Assembly: GCA_045599585.1 (NCBI GenBank)
Contig: JAZRWH010000079.1
Span: forward strand, 1 to 34,769
DNA: 34,769 nucleotides
Direction: 5' to 3'
Origin: RGIG464 sp045599585
GTDB lineage: Bacteria; Myxococcota_A; Bradymonadia; UBA4248
The notes below the pieces were generated by a model that saw nothing but the letters and a program-made list of their open reading frames with translations, made no database searches and had not been told where the DNA came from. The position numbers were made by a program, and so were the translations under genes. Of this stretch, positions 15,688-23,748 are shown piece by piece (the stretch's first letter is position 1; every line of letters starts with the position of its first letter).

Positions 15688-17052
15688 ATGTCTGTCAATG
15701 ATTATGAACGCTTTCCGTTGAGTTGGATGCCATCCAAAGATTCTCTTTGTTGGCCGCAGTATTTATCGCTTGCAGCTGCCCTGGAACACGATATTGAGGC
15801 TGGAATTTTGGCGCCAGGCACGATGCTGCCAGCGCAGCGTTTACTTGCGGATTATTTGGACATCAATTTTACGACGGTGACACGTGCGTATGCGTTGTGC
15901 CGTGAGAAGGGCTTAATTTACGGCGTCACAGGTCGGGGTACTTTTGTGTCACCGTCTGGGGAGCATGAATGTGTCGACGATCATATTATTGAAATGGGCG
16001 TCGTTCTTGGGTTTCCGAGTGTAACAAAACATGTTGTTGAAGCAGCTCAGGATGTCATGACGCGAGATTACCTTTCTCGATTGTTCAGTTACAATGAGCG
16101 TAGCGGACTTGCTCGGCATCGATCGGCAGGGGTACAGTGGATGTCCCGTTTTGGGGTTCGTACAGATGCAGAGCACACAGCGGTCTTTGCAGGTGCACAG
16201 AATGCGATTGCAGTAGCGTTGTTATCGTTGTTTAGAGTAGGCGATTCGATTGCAACCGATGCTTATACGTACGCCAATATGATCGGAGCCGCACGGTTAG
16301 CTCACATCCGTCTCGTGCCTGTAGCTCACGATGAAGGAGGCATGCTTCCGGAAGCATTGCGTTCTGTTTGCAAAACAAAGCGAGTGCGAGGGCTGTTTGT
16401 CATGCCTTATTGTGCCAATCCAACGACGTATACGCTCAGCGAAATGCGTCGTGATGCATTGGCGCAGGTTTGTGCTGAGCATCAGTTGACGGTGATTGAG
16501 GATGATTCTCGTCAGTTTGTGTCACCTGATTGTCGAACATTATTCGAGCGTCTTCCCAACCAAACGCTGTATCTAGCTGGGGCAACGCGACTTATGGCAG
16601 CTGGATTACGCATAACATTTGCGGCTTTTCCTGAGCAGTTTCGTCGAGCACTTACCCAAGGATTTTATCATACAAATATTAAAGCGAGTGCGCTTGATGC
16701 TGAGATTATTTCTCAACTTATTTTGACGGGGAAGGCATCAAAAATTCTTGAAGAAAAGAGAACGCTTGCGCTGCAGGCGAATGCGCTTTTTGACGACATT
16801 TTTCCAGGGGCACCGAAGCCTCAAGAGCCTGGAGCGCTGTTTCGAATGCTTCCTATTGTATCGCACGAGGAATCAGGTCAAGCGATGGAGAGTCGCTTAC
16901 TTCGCGATGGGATTCGCGTTTGTCATGCTTACCGGTTTTGTGTAGATAAGAATGCGGGAGCGTCCTTTTTGCGTGTTTCGTTGTCTTCAACACAAAATTT
17001 ATCAAAACTCGAAGAAGGTCTTAGAATATTAAATAAACTTCTAAATAAATAA
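15688..17052 (+). CDS. MocR/PdxR-family regulator lacking the PLP lysine
   Basis: The N-terminal GntR winged helix (about 24-90) is clear: ALEHDIEAGILAPGTMLPAQ, RLLADYLDINFTTVTRAY, GLIYGVTGRGTFV. The remainder is a fold-type I aminotransferase domain with FAGAQNAIAVAL, VGDSIATDAYTY and the C-terminal FLRVSLSS arginine segment. The lysine that binds PLP in this family (S-x-S-K before GLR) is replaced: the sequence reads YLAGATRLMAAGLRI, with R301 at that place. EDD is kept but the usual tyrosine is missing (EDDSRQF). It sits divergent from pdxST, as PdxR does. ATG 15688 has GGAGG nine bases upstream. I infer a regulator of PLP synthesis that senses PLP without a Schiff base, or another ligand. 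Confidence 0.85.
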   Translation: MSVNDYERFPLSWMPSKDSLCWPQYLSLAAALEHDIEAGILAPGTMLPAQRLLADYLDINFTTVTRAYALCREKGLIYGVTGRGTFVSPSGEHECVDDHIIEMGVVLGFPSVTKHVVEAAQDVMTRDYLSRLFSYNERSGLARHRSAGVQWMSRFGVRTDAEHTAVFAGAQNAIAVALLSLFRVGDSIATDAYTYANMIGAARLAHIRLVPVAHDEGGMLPEALRSVCKTKRVRGLFVMPYCANPTTYTLSEMRRDALAQVCAEHQLTVIEDDSRQFVSPDCRTLFERLPNQTLYLAGATRLMAAGLRITFAAFPEQFRRALTQGFYHTNIKASALDAEIISQLILTGKASKILEEKRTLALQANALFDDIFPGAPKPQEPGALFRMLPIVSHEESGQAMESRLLRDGIRVCHAYRFCVDKNAGASFLRVSLSSTQNLSKLEEGLRILNKLLNK

Positions 17053-17098
17053 AATATAATTCAATGTTCGTATTTAAGCGTTATGTTTTGTTTTGTGT

Positions 17099-17165
17099 GG
17101 GGGAAGTCTCCCCCTGAGCGTCTATTTGGGAGTGTTTTCAACGCCCCAAATACGCCGCTACCCCC
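17099..17165 (-). repeat. Composite bulged-G element, type I
   Basis: Minus-strand reading: GGGGGT, AGCGGC, unpaired G (17053+100, that is 17153), TATTTGGGG, 11-base loop, CCCAAATA, GACGCT (one mismatch), CA, GGGGGAGACTTCCCCC (17114-17099). It lies in the convergent gap between the PdxR-like gene and glgC. Confidence 0.82.
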
Positions 17166-17222
17166 TCGTTTAAGTTCGTGTGATCAAACTGGACTGAGTT
17201 GAATTGTTAGAGGTCGTTGCAC

Positions 17223-17255
17223 AAAAAAAAGGCGTACTGAGTAATGCAGTAGCGC
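17223..17255 (-). terminator. Hairpin with T-tract, related to the bulged-G family
   Basis: On the minus strand GCGCTACTG (17255-17247), 7-base loop, CAGTACGCC (17239-17231), then eight T (plus-strand A-run 17223-17230). The stem has the extra base of the family but TAC replaces TAT. It may be a second terminator for glgC. Confidence 0.6.
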
Positions 17256-17280
17256 AGGCGACCGGCAGGCGTGAACCATC

Positions 17281-17322
17281 AAAAAAAAGCGGCGCGTATG
17301 CCGGGAACAGGCATAGCGCCGC
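17281..17322 (-). terminator. Bulged-G hairpin acting as terminator of glgC
   Basis: Plus strand: GCGGCGC (17289-17295), unpaired G (17296), TATGCC, 7-base loop, GGCATA, GCGCCGC (17316-17322). An A-run at 17281-17288 gives a T-tract on the minus strand, so the glgC transcript would end in this stem. It is both a family member and a plausible intrinsic terminator. Confidence 0.8.
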
Positions 17323-17326
17323 AGCG

Positions 17327-17356
17327 TGCGGCGTATCGTTTACGATAGCCGCCGCA
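17327..17356 (+). repeat. Bulged-G hairpin
   Basis: TGCGGC (17327-17332), unpaired G (17333), TATCG, TTTA, CGATA, GCCGC then CGCA (17348-17356). The right arm has three extra bases. It lies directly after the glgC stop codon, 5 bases from the terminator hairpin. Confidence 0.75.
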
Positions 17357-17367
17357 TAGAAAAAAAG

Positions 17368-18648
17368 TTAGATGATCGTACCGGGAAGAATGCGGGATCC
17401 TTTGGGGATAACGGTGATGCCGTCGCGAATGTAGTAACCGTCGCCATCGAAGTTTGTGCCTTCGGGTTGGCGTCTAATGACGACGCCGTCGCCAATTCGG
17501 GCATTTTTGTCGACGATGCAATGTTCCATCGTGACGTTACGTCCGATGCCCATGGGAACGTAATTTGGATCGTTTCGGTCGACGAATTTGGGGTATTCTT
17601 CTTCGTAGTAGTCAGCGCCCATCATGACGACTTCTTTGAGGGTTGCGCCGGGACGAATGATTGCGCGGACGCCGATAACGGAGTCAGAGATGATGGCGCC
17701 GTGGAGGTCAGTACCTTCGGCGACGAGTGAGTCACGGATGGCCGAACGAATGACGCGTGCGGGCGGAAGTGAGCGCATGTGTGTGAAGATTGGGTTTTGT
17801 GGGCAATAGAGAGGAAATGGCGGATTGGGTTGTGTTGCCTGCAAATTGGCTTCGTAGAAAGCGGGGATTGTCCCGATATCTGCCCAGTAACCATGGTGGA
17901 GGAAAGAAGAGATTTTAACTTTGCCGAGCAGGGCAGGGATGACCTGACTGCCGAAGTCGTTGTCACTACCTTGGAGGCTGTCTTGGAGGCATGCCGTATC
18001 AAAGACGTAGATGCCCATACTTGCGAGGTACCAGCCGTCAGCGGGATCGAGGCCGACGGATCTGCACATAGAATCAGGGGCTCTAAAGCGTTCGATGACG
18101 ACGGGATCTTTGGGTTTTTCGACAAATTCGAGAACGGTACCGTCTTCGGCGACGCGCATAAGGCCCATACGAGAAGCGTCTGCTTTATTGACGAGGTAGG
18201 AAGCGATTGTAAGCGAAGCCGATTCTTGGCGATGATGTTCTACCATTTTAGAGTAATCCATGCGGTAGAGGTGATCGCCAGAAAGAATGAGTGTTTCTCG
18301 GCTATTAAAGTGGAGGATGTGATGCAGCGTGGAGCGTACGGCGTCGGCAGTTCCCATGAACCATTCTTGACTGCGTTCGGTCTGTTCGGCTGCGAGGATT
18401 TCAACGAAGCCGTTTGAGAACGAGTCAAATTTGTAGGTCATCATGATGTGGCGGTGGAGACTTGCGCTCAAGAACTGCGTAAGCACAAACACGCGGTTGA
18501 TGCCTGAATTGATGCAATTTGATAGTGTAATATCGATCAAACGATACTTTCCGAAGAGCGGGACTGCGGGTTTGGCTCTTTCGTGTGTGAGTGGAAAAAG
18601 GCGGCTGCCACGACCGCCACCAAGAACGACAGCAACTACTTGATCCAT
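17368..18648 (-). CDS. glgC: Glucose-1-phosphate adenylyltransferase
   Basis: GlgC makes ADP-glucose from glucose 1-phosphate and ATP, the committed step of glycogen synthesis. The N-terminus LGGGRGSRLFPLT (nucleotide loop), RAKPAVPLFGKYRLIDI, SGDHLYRMDY and FVEKPKDP (glucose phosphate lysine region) are diagnostic. The C-terminal left-handed beta-helix repeats (SDSVIGVRAIIRPGATL) follow. Length 426 fits the bacterial tetramer subunit. ATG 18648 has GGAGG upstream. No other glg gene is nearby. The gene is single and ends in the terminators at 17223-17322. Confidence 0.96.
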   Translation of the reverse strand: MDQVVAVVLGGGRGSRLFPLTHERAKPAVPLFGKYRLIDITLSNCINSGINRVFVLTQFLSASLHRHIMMTYKFDSFSNGFVEILAAEQTERSQEWFMGTADAVRSTLHHILHFNSRETLILSGDHLYRMDYSKMVEHHRQESASLTIASYLVNKADASRMGLMRVAEDGTVLEFVEKPKDPVVIERFRAPDSMCRSVGLDPADGWYLASMGIYVFDTACLQDSLQGSDNDFGSQVIPALLGKVKISSFLHHGYWADIGTIPAFYEANLQATQPNPPFPLYCPQNPIFTHMRSLPPARVIRSAIRDSLVAEGTDLHGAIISDSVIGVRAIIRPGATLKEVVMMGADYYEEEYPKFVDRNDPNYVPMGIGRNVTMEHCIVDKNARIGDGVVIRRQPEGTNFDGDGYYIRDGITVIPKGSRILPGTII

Positions 18649-18959
18649 AAAGACCTCCTCTGCGAACAGCGAAAATTCGCGTTAAAATCACTTCAATTCT
18701 ACACTTGACGATACGAATGCTCAACCTAAATAGTTTAATACAACAAAAAAAATTCTATTAGGTTAAAGTTGGTGTGTAGAAAATTCAGAAGAGTATGAAA
18801 ATGTGTGTTTTAAACTGATATGTGGAAGAAAGTGTGAGAAGTGGCCTTAATAAACGTCACGAAGAAAACGGGGAGGGGCAGGATACTTTTATAGGAATAA
18901 AAAAGGCGCCGTTGAGGGCGCCTCATTGAATTGCAAGAGTATAAAACGGATTGATCCGA
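18649..18959 (-). terminator. Intergenic region with terminator of the small lipoprotein gene
   Basis: On the minus strand the stem GGCGCC (18922-18917), CCTCAAC-like loop, GGCGCC (18910-18905) is followed by six T (18904-18899). It ends the transcript of the Cys-rich lipoprotein at 18960. The remaining AT-rich stretch (18649-18890) must hold the glgC promoter, but I cannot point to a clear one. Confidence 0.75.
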
Positions 18960-19370
18960 TTACGGTTGGGATGAATCGTTTGTTGAGTCGTTCGCGGGTG
19001 TGTCGGGGGAAGTGTAGGGAATTTGCGAATCGGGATCGCGTCCATACACACCATCCGCAGGGATATAACAGAACTTAGTGTCACCAATGTCGTCGCGGCA
19101 GGTATATTTGCTGCGGCAATCACTGCTTTTTTTGCATTTAAGGAGGCAGTAGGTGATATTGGGTGCAAAGCGGACGCACGTTGAATCTTCGGGGCATTCT
19201 TCATCAGATTCACACCCCATGGCAAGGCAGTATCCATCGGGGGAGTCTGTGTCGCATGTCGTACCGGCAGGGCAATCAGCAGAAGTGTCGCACTTATCTC
19301 CGACTGCAGCTTCGCAGCCAATGAAAAGCATTGTAAAGAGAAGGATTATTATTAAAACGTTGAATTTCAT
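18960..19370 (-). CDS. Small cysteine-rich lipoprotein
   Basis: A signal peptide with lipobox FIGC is followed by about 85 residues with 12 or more cysteines in the pattern GDKCDTSADCPAGTTC, DGYCLAMGCESDEECPEDSTC, CLLKCKKSSDCRSKYTC, then FCYIP. This spacing (C-x5-C-x5-C) is the repeating disulfide motif seen in many Myxococcota/Bradymonadota exported proteins. A tail rich in P, D, S and T ends the protein. It lies downstream of the PilR-like gene on the same strand (64-base gap). Role unknown; surface display is likely. Confidence 0.72.
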   Translation of the reverse strand: MKFNVLIIILLFTMLFIGCEAAVGDKCDTSADCPAGTTCDTDSPDGYCLAMGCESDEECPEDSTCVRFAPNITYCLLKCKKSSDCRSKYTCRDDIGDTKFCYIPADGVYGRDPDSQIPYTSPDTPANDSTNDSSQP

Positions 19371-19434
19371 AGTTTAGATTGAGGTTAAAAAGCGCTTTAA
19401 AAAGAGACGGAATGCGTCTGTCGGAACGAAACAC

Positions 19435-20937
19435 TTATTTATCGGTTTCGATTCCGTATTTTTTGAGCCTGTATCGCATACTTCTAAACGAAATGCCAAG
19501 GAGTTCAGCGGCCTTGGTCACATTGCCGTGCGTGCGTTCAAGCGATTGTTCGATATAGCGTCGTTCGAGGTCTTCGACAACGTTTTCAAGTTCGACGCCG
19601 TTGTCTCCGAGTTTAATCTCGGTCGGAAAGTTAGAGATGTCGTTTGTTTCTGTCTGAATCTCGTTGTCGGCAGTGGATGGGGTGGATTGAGGCGTGGGTT
19701 GTAGGCCGTACAACGCCAAAAGTTTTTCAGAGGAACGCATCGCCGAAGTTGAGCCAACGACGTGTTGCGGCAGAGAAGCTAAGGTGATCTGATCGCTGAG
19801 TTCGAGCGTCATTGCGTGTTCGATGATATTTTCAAGTTCGCGCACGTTTCCTGGAAAATTGTAGTTGATGAGACAATCGAGGACTTCTTCGGAAGCGCAT
19901 CGGATATTCTGATGGAACTCGCGATTGTATTTTGTGATGAAGAAATGAAGAAGCGCTGGAATGTCTTCGCGTCGATCGCGTAGTGGTGGTAAGGCGATCT
20001 GAATGACGTTGAGTCTAAAGAAGAGATCTTCTCTAAAGTTTTTATTTGTTATTTCTTGTCGGAGATCGCGGTTTGTTGCTGCAATAATGCGTACGTCTAC
20101 AGATTTTTCGACAGAATCACCAACGCGTTGAATTTTTCTTTCTTGGATTGCTCTCAGCAGCTTCACTTGCATGGGGAGCGGAAGTTCACCGATTTCATCG
20201 AGGAAGAGCGTGCCACCATTTGCCGCTGCGAAAAAGCCGTTTTTATCTTTAGTTGCGCCGGTAAAAGCTCCTTTGACATAGCCAAAAAACTCACTTTCGA
20301 CGAGCGTTTCGGGGATTGCGCCACAGTTGACAGGTATAAAGGGTTTGTCTGCAACGCTCGAAAGTTGATGCAGCGCTCTTGCGACGACTTCTTTACCTGT
20401 GCCGGATTCGCCCGTAATCAATATGTTTGCGCGTGTTGGAGCGACGCGCGTGATCATATCGATTACGGCACGCATAGGCGGCGCATCGCCGATAAAATTT
20501 GAGAGGACCGCCGTATTATTTCGTGCCTGTACGACGCGTTTTTCTCTTGTCGTCTCTCGTCGTTGACATGCCTTTTCGATGAGAGCAAGCAGCGCATCTC
20601 TTTTGAAGGGCTTTTCGATATAATCAAAAGCGCCATCTTTAATGGCTTCGACTGCCGTGGAGGTCGTCGCGAAGGCTGTCATAAGAATGACTTGTGTCGT
20701 GGCATCGATCGATTTGACGGCTCGCAAAATATCGAGTCCTGTCTTATCGCCGAGTTTATAGTCGGTAAGCACAATGTCGACGTCGAGGCCGTGTCCCGTT
20801 TGTCCTTGAAGCGCAATGGCCTCAATAGCAGCCATGCCTGAATCAAAGGTATCGACCGAATAGCCTTCTCGCGAAAGCATCATTTGAGCCATTTTGAGAA
20901 TATTTTTTTCGTCGTCGACAATCCATATCTTGGTCAT
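19435..20937 (-). CDS. Sigma-54-dependent response regulator, PilR/NtrC type
   Basis: Domains in order: receiver (1-120) with phosphoacceptor D59 in IVLTDYKLG and the switch K109 in IEKPF; AAA+ domain (about 150-385) with Walker A GESGTGKE (176-183), the sigma-54-contacting GAFTGA (223-228), Walker B GGTLFLDEIG; and a Fis-type helix-turn-helix at the end (NVTKAAELLGISFRSMRYRL). LLGISFRSMRYRLKK closely resembles PilR. It activates transcription by sigma-54 RNA polymerase. ATG 20937 has GGAGG eight bases upstream, better than GTG 20946. No partner kinase is in view. Being divergent from the gsp genes suggests, without proof, that it regulates secretion or pilus genes. Confidence 0.92.
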   Translation of the reverse strand: MTKIWIVDDEKNILKMAQMMLSREGYSVDTFDSGMAAIEAIALQGQTGHGLDVDIVLTDYKLGDKTGLDILRAVKSIDATTQVILMTAFATTSTAVEAIKDGAFDYIEKPFKRDALLALIEKACQRRETTREKRVVQARNNTAVLSNFIGDAPPMRAVIDMITRVAPTRANILITGESGTGKEVVARALHQLSSVADKPFIPVNCGAIPETLVESEFFGYVKGAFTGATKDKNGFFAAANGGTLFLDEIGELPLPMQVKLLRAIQERKIQRVGDSVEKSVDVRIIAATNRDLRQEITNKNFREDLFFRLNVIQIALPPLRDRREDIPALLHFFITKYNREFHQNIRCASEEVLDCLINYNFPGNVRELENIIEHAMTLELSDQITLASLPQHVVGSTSAMRSSEKLLALYGLQPTPQSTPSTADNEIQTETNDISNFPTEIKLGDNGVELENVVEDLERRYIEQSLERTHGNVTKAAELLGISFRSMRYRLKKYGIETDK

Positions 20938-21056
20938 CCGCCTCACCTCCAGAATCCGCTTTTAGCATAAAAGCGGTTTTTAGCACGCAAAGTATTAGCG
21001 GTTTGTGGGGAGAATGTCTTTTTTTAAAGGTATATTGATCGGCTAAAATTTGGGTA

Positions 21057-21108
21057 GGGGGAAGTCTCCCCCTGAGCGTCTATTTGCTTTGCAAATACGC
21101 CGCTACCC
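21057..21108 (-). repeat. Composite bulged-G element, type I
   Basis: Minus-strand reading: GGGT, AGCGGC, unpaired G (21098), TATTTGC, AAA, GCAAATA, GACGCT (one mismatch), CA, GGGGGAGACTTCCCCC. It lies between the divergent PilR-like and gspH genes. Confidence 0.82.
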
Positions 21109-21244
21109 TCTCTGTGGACATACGTGGACAGGGCATGTGTGGCACAAACTTTTTGGGTTGTCCGAACGGAATTGTAGCGTAGCGGGTACGGCAAACAGCT
21201 TTTGAGTACAGCGTTGGAGCGTGTGAAAAAAGAGGCGAAGCCAA

Positions 21245-21300
21245 GGCGACCGTATCGTAGATAGGTCGCCCAGGGCGGACGTATCGCAGATAGTCCGCCC
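21245..21300 (+). repeat. Two tandem bulged-G hairpins with different arms
   Basis: First: GGCGACC, unpaired G (21252), TAT, CGTAG, ATA, GGTCGCC (21245-21270). Second: GGGCGGAC, unpaired G (21281), TAT, CGCAG, ATA, GTCCGCCC (21273-21300). The loops are nearly the same while the arms differ in several pairs, all compensated. Only CA separates them. Confidence 0.85.
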
Positions 21301-21305
21301 CAAAA

Positions 21306-21406
21306 GGCGCGTATTGGCCGTGCAGCGTATGTCTTTGTTGGGGAGTCAAATGGTTGATGCATCAAAGATCGTTGATCAATGGTATAGAGCGGACGGCCAA
21401 AGCGCC
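21306..21406 (+). repeat. Long hairpin of the bulged-G family
   Basis: GGCGC (21306-21310), G (21311), TA, TTGGCCG (21314-21320) pair with CGGCCAA (21394-21400), A, GCGCC (21402-21406). The 73-base interior has the palindromes TTGATGCATCAA and TTGATCAA. It forms a third stem right after the tandem pair and lies upstream of gspH, whose start is at 21530. Confidence 0.6.
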
Positions 21407-21529
21407 TTATCCTAAAAAAAAAGGACGAAACTGGCGAAAGATAAAGAAAACGTGTTAAAAGTAAAAGATTGGGGAACACGTACGGGCGAGTTTCCGTTAA
21501 GCGTAAGGGGATGTAGAGGAGAAACGGGA

Positions 21530-22222
21530 ATGCCTGCAAAACGTCTGATAAAGTCTGCTTCGAAGGGATTTACGCTCATCGAAATTATGATCGTTGTCGC
21601 GATCATGGTAGCGGTAACGGCGGCATCGTTGTACGGCATGGGGATCATTGGTCGTGCGGATGTTAAAGGAGAAGCGATACGCTTCAGTTCAGAAATTCGT
21701 TACGTTTTTAATATGGCTGCTTCGTCCAACAAGACGCTTCAAATGAAGATCGATTTTGAGAATCGACAGTTTACCGTCGAGGAATTGAATATGATTGGCG
21801 GGTTGAGTGAGCATGAGCTGAAGGGCAAGATTAACGAAGAACGTGCGAGCATAATCGATGATGAAGACCAAAAATTCGGAAAAGTGCAGCGAACGAAGCT
21901 TGAAGACGACGTGATTTCGGAAGAAGAGTCAAAACTGAAGGACGGTGTTTATTTTTTGGGTCTACTCACGTCGCATCATGATGAGCTACAGAATGAAGGC
22001 GTAGGCACAATCAACTTTTTTGCGAATGGCTTTGTTGAACGTAGCATCATTTATTTAGGCGATGAGCTTGCAGCAGAAGCCGCCAAAGATACGTCCCTAG
22101 ATCGCATCGAAGGGAGCGTTATTTATTCGATCACGGTTAATCCCTTGACGGGTATTGCAATCGTTAACCCGGGCTATCTTGAGAATGCATCGTCATTCTT
22201 TGAAGAAGAGGAGGATGACTAA
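21530..22222 (+). CDS. gspH: Type II secretion minor pseudopilin GspH
   Basis: GspH is a minor pseudopilin of the type II secretion pseudopilus in the periplasm. The prepilin peptidase site is K-G-FTLIEIMIVVAIM (cleavage after G14, E at +5), followed by the hydrophobic helix. The 230-residue protein has an acidic, charged interior and ends EEEEDD. ATG 21530 has GAGGAG eight bases upstream; a GTG further upstream has none. It is first of seven abutting gsp genes. Identification as H rests on position before I, J and K and on the seen prepilin motif. Confidence 0.85.
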   Translation: MPAKRLIKSASKGFTLIEIMIVVAIMVAVTAASLYGMGIIGRADVKGEAIRFSSEIRYVFNMAASSNKTLQMKIDFENRQFTVEELNMIGGLSEHELKGKINEERASIIDDEDQKFGKVQRTKLEDDVISEEESKLKDGVYFLGLLTSHHDELQNEGVGTINFFANGFVERSIIYLGDELAAEAAKDTSLDRIEGSVIYSITVNPLTGIAIVNPGYLENASSFFEEEEDD

Positions 22223-23041
22223 ATGCGTCGTGGGTTTACGCTTTTAGAGATGATGATTGCTATCTTTTTGCTCGCGTTGAGCGCAACCGTGTTAATGGGA
22301 ACGCAGAATACTTCTGTCCGCATGATGGGGTATGCCAACAATACGGCGATCGTAACGATGTTGACGCGTGCGAAGATGCAAGATCTCGAGTACTACGTGA
22401 TGAAGACGATCGAAAAGGACGGCATTGAGGGCGATTATATCGAGACGTTGTCTGGCAATTACGGTGAAGAGTATGGCGACGAATACAGTGATATCACCTG
22501 GGAAGCGATTGTTCAGTCGACAGATATTACTGAAGATGCTGCCAACGATTTTGTGGAAAGCGTCGAAAAACAGCTGTTTGGTTCGAGTACAGAAGACGGT
22601 TCACTGAGCGGTAATACGACGGTTACTTCCTATCTTCCTGAGATGGTTAGTTTTTTGCCTATGATCTTAAATCAGATCGGGCAGCGCATACGTAAAGTGA
22701 CGCTAACGACGACGTGGAGCTACCTTAACGTCGAACAAACTTTGACAGTTTCTCAGTATATTACAGTACTCGCTGTTGATGCTTCCAGCGGCGTTAGCGG
22801 TGCAAACTTGTCTGAAACAGGGGAAGAAGGCGAAAAGACGGTCACACCAGACAATTCTGGCTCCGAAAACTCTGATAGAGGATCGAATACGTCAGGTGGC
22901 AACCGAGGCTCAGTCGGCGGTGCCGGAGGCAACCGAGGTTCAGTCGGTGGTGCTGGTGGCAACCGAGGCTCAGTCGGCGGTACCGGAGGCAACCGAGGCT
23001 CAGGCGGCAGTGGCTCTAAAAACGGAGGTTCTCGTTCATGA
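22223..23041 (+). CDS. gspI: Type II secretion minor pseudopilin GspI with Gly-rich tail
   Basis: MRRGFTLLEMMIAIFLLALSA is a prepilin N-terminus with cleavage after G4. The pilin body runs to about residue 195, where SQYITVLAVDA ends it. The last 75 residues are a low-complexity tail with tandem GGNRGSVGGA repeats. GspI normally has about 120-130 residues, so both an enlarged body and the tail are unusual. The start codon immediately follows the gspH stop. The tail would project from the tip complex with GspJ and GspK. Confidence 0.85.
   Translation: MRRGFTLLEMMIAIFLLALSATVLMGTQNTSVRMMGYANNTAIVTMLTRAKMQDLEYYVMKTIEKDGIEGDYIETLSGNYGEEYGDEYSDITWEAIVQSTDITEDAANDFVESVEKQLFGSSTEDGSLSGNTTVTSYLPEMVSFLPMILNQIGQRIRKVTLTTTWSYLNVEQTLTVSQYITVLAVDASSGVSGANLSETGEEGEKTVTPDNSGSENSDRGSNTSGGNRGSVGGAGGNRGSVGGAGGNRGSVGGTGGNRGSGGSGSKNGGSRS
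22898..23011 (+). repeat. Tandem 30-bp repeat inside gspI
   Basis: About 3.8 copies of a 30-bp unit beginning GGCAACCGAGG (22898, 22928, 22958, 22988) code for the decapeptide GGNRGSVGGA. Copies differ at a few third positions and at the final A/T residue. Repeats of this kind can change in number by slippage without shifting the frame. Confidence 0.9.
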
Positions 23042-23748
23042 TCCTCAGCAAACAACCCAAATACAGCGCTCAAGGTATGACGCTCATCGAAGTTATGATC
23101 TCGGTTGCTATCTTAGTGACGATTATGACGTTCGCTTGGGGATCGTTTAACTCGGCAACGAGTAATCAAGAGCGTATGCAGACGATCAACGATCGCCTTC
23201 ATGGCGTCGAACAGGCTGTCAATCACATCGTTCGCGATATGAGTACAGCATTTATGACGCGACATGTTGTGGATGAGTCCCAGGTTGAAAAGCGCTACGA
23301 AACGGGCTTTTTGGGTGACGACGATCGCGTAGATTTTACGAGTATGGGATACGTACGTCGATTCCGCAACGAAAAAGCTGGCGATCAATCGGAGATTAGT
23401 TACTATCTAAAAGATATGCGTGACGATGAGGGTAACCTCAGCAAATTTCTCGTTCGTCGCGAGCAGGCTCCGATTAACGACGATTTTAAGCGTGGCGGTA
23501 CGATTCTTCCGTTGTTAGATCACGTGCAGTCTTTTAAGCTTCAGTATTGGGATGACACAAAGGCCGACGTCACGTATGGCGATGATGGTTGGATAGATGA
23601 GTGGGATACTGAAAAAAAAGATTTCGAGAATCGACTTCCCAGCCGTGTTAAGATTGAGATCGAAATTGACGATCCCATGGGAACAGGTAAATCGCTCCTC
23701 ATTACGACACAGGCACAGATACATCTGACGGAGGCACTGGAGTTCTAA
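23038..23748 (+). CDS. gspJ: Type II secretion minor pseudopilin GspJ
   Basis: The prepilin segment is QGMTLIEVMISVAILVTIM, with cleavage after G13 and E at +5. The body has the GspJ-like stretch SYYLKDMRDDEGNLSKFLVRREQ followed by LLDHVQSFKLQYWDD and LPSRVKIEIEIDDP, typical of the family's C-terminal half. Length 236. Its ATG overlaps the gspI stop (ATGA). It joins GspI and GspK in the pseudopilus tip. Confidence 0.87.
   Translation: MILSKQPKYSAQGMTLIEVMISVAILVTIMTFAWGSFNSATSNQERMQTINDRLHGVEQAVNHIVRDMSTAFMTRHVVDESQVEKRYETGFLGDDDRVDFTSMGYVRRFRNEKAGDQSEISYYLKDMRDDEGNLSKFLVRREQAPINDDFKRGGTILPLLDHVQSFKLQYWDDTKADVTYGDDGWIDEWDTEKKDFENRLPSRVKIEIEIDDPMGTGKSLLITTQAQIHLTEALEF

Noticed and set aside
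21140..21158. Possible sigma-54 promoter (TGGCAC followed by TTTTG) before gspH
   Set aside because: The -12 GC is missing at the required spacing from the -24 GG.
21245..21300. CRISPR-like tandem palindromes
   Set aside because: There are only two units, the arms differ, there are no equal repeats with unique spacers, and no cas gene is present.
21024..21539. A 171-codon minus-strand frame upstream of gspH
   Set aside because: It runs through the hairpin repeats and the translation is repeat-derived with no domain pattern.
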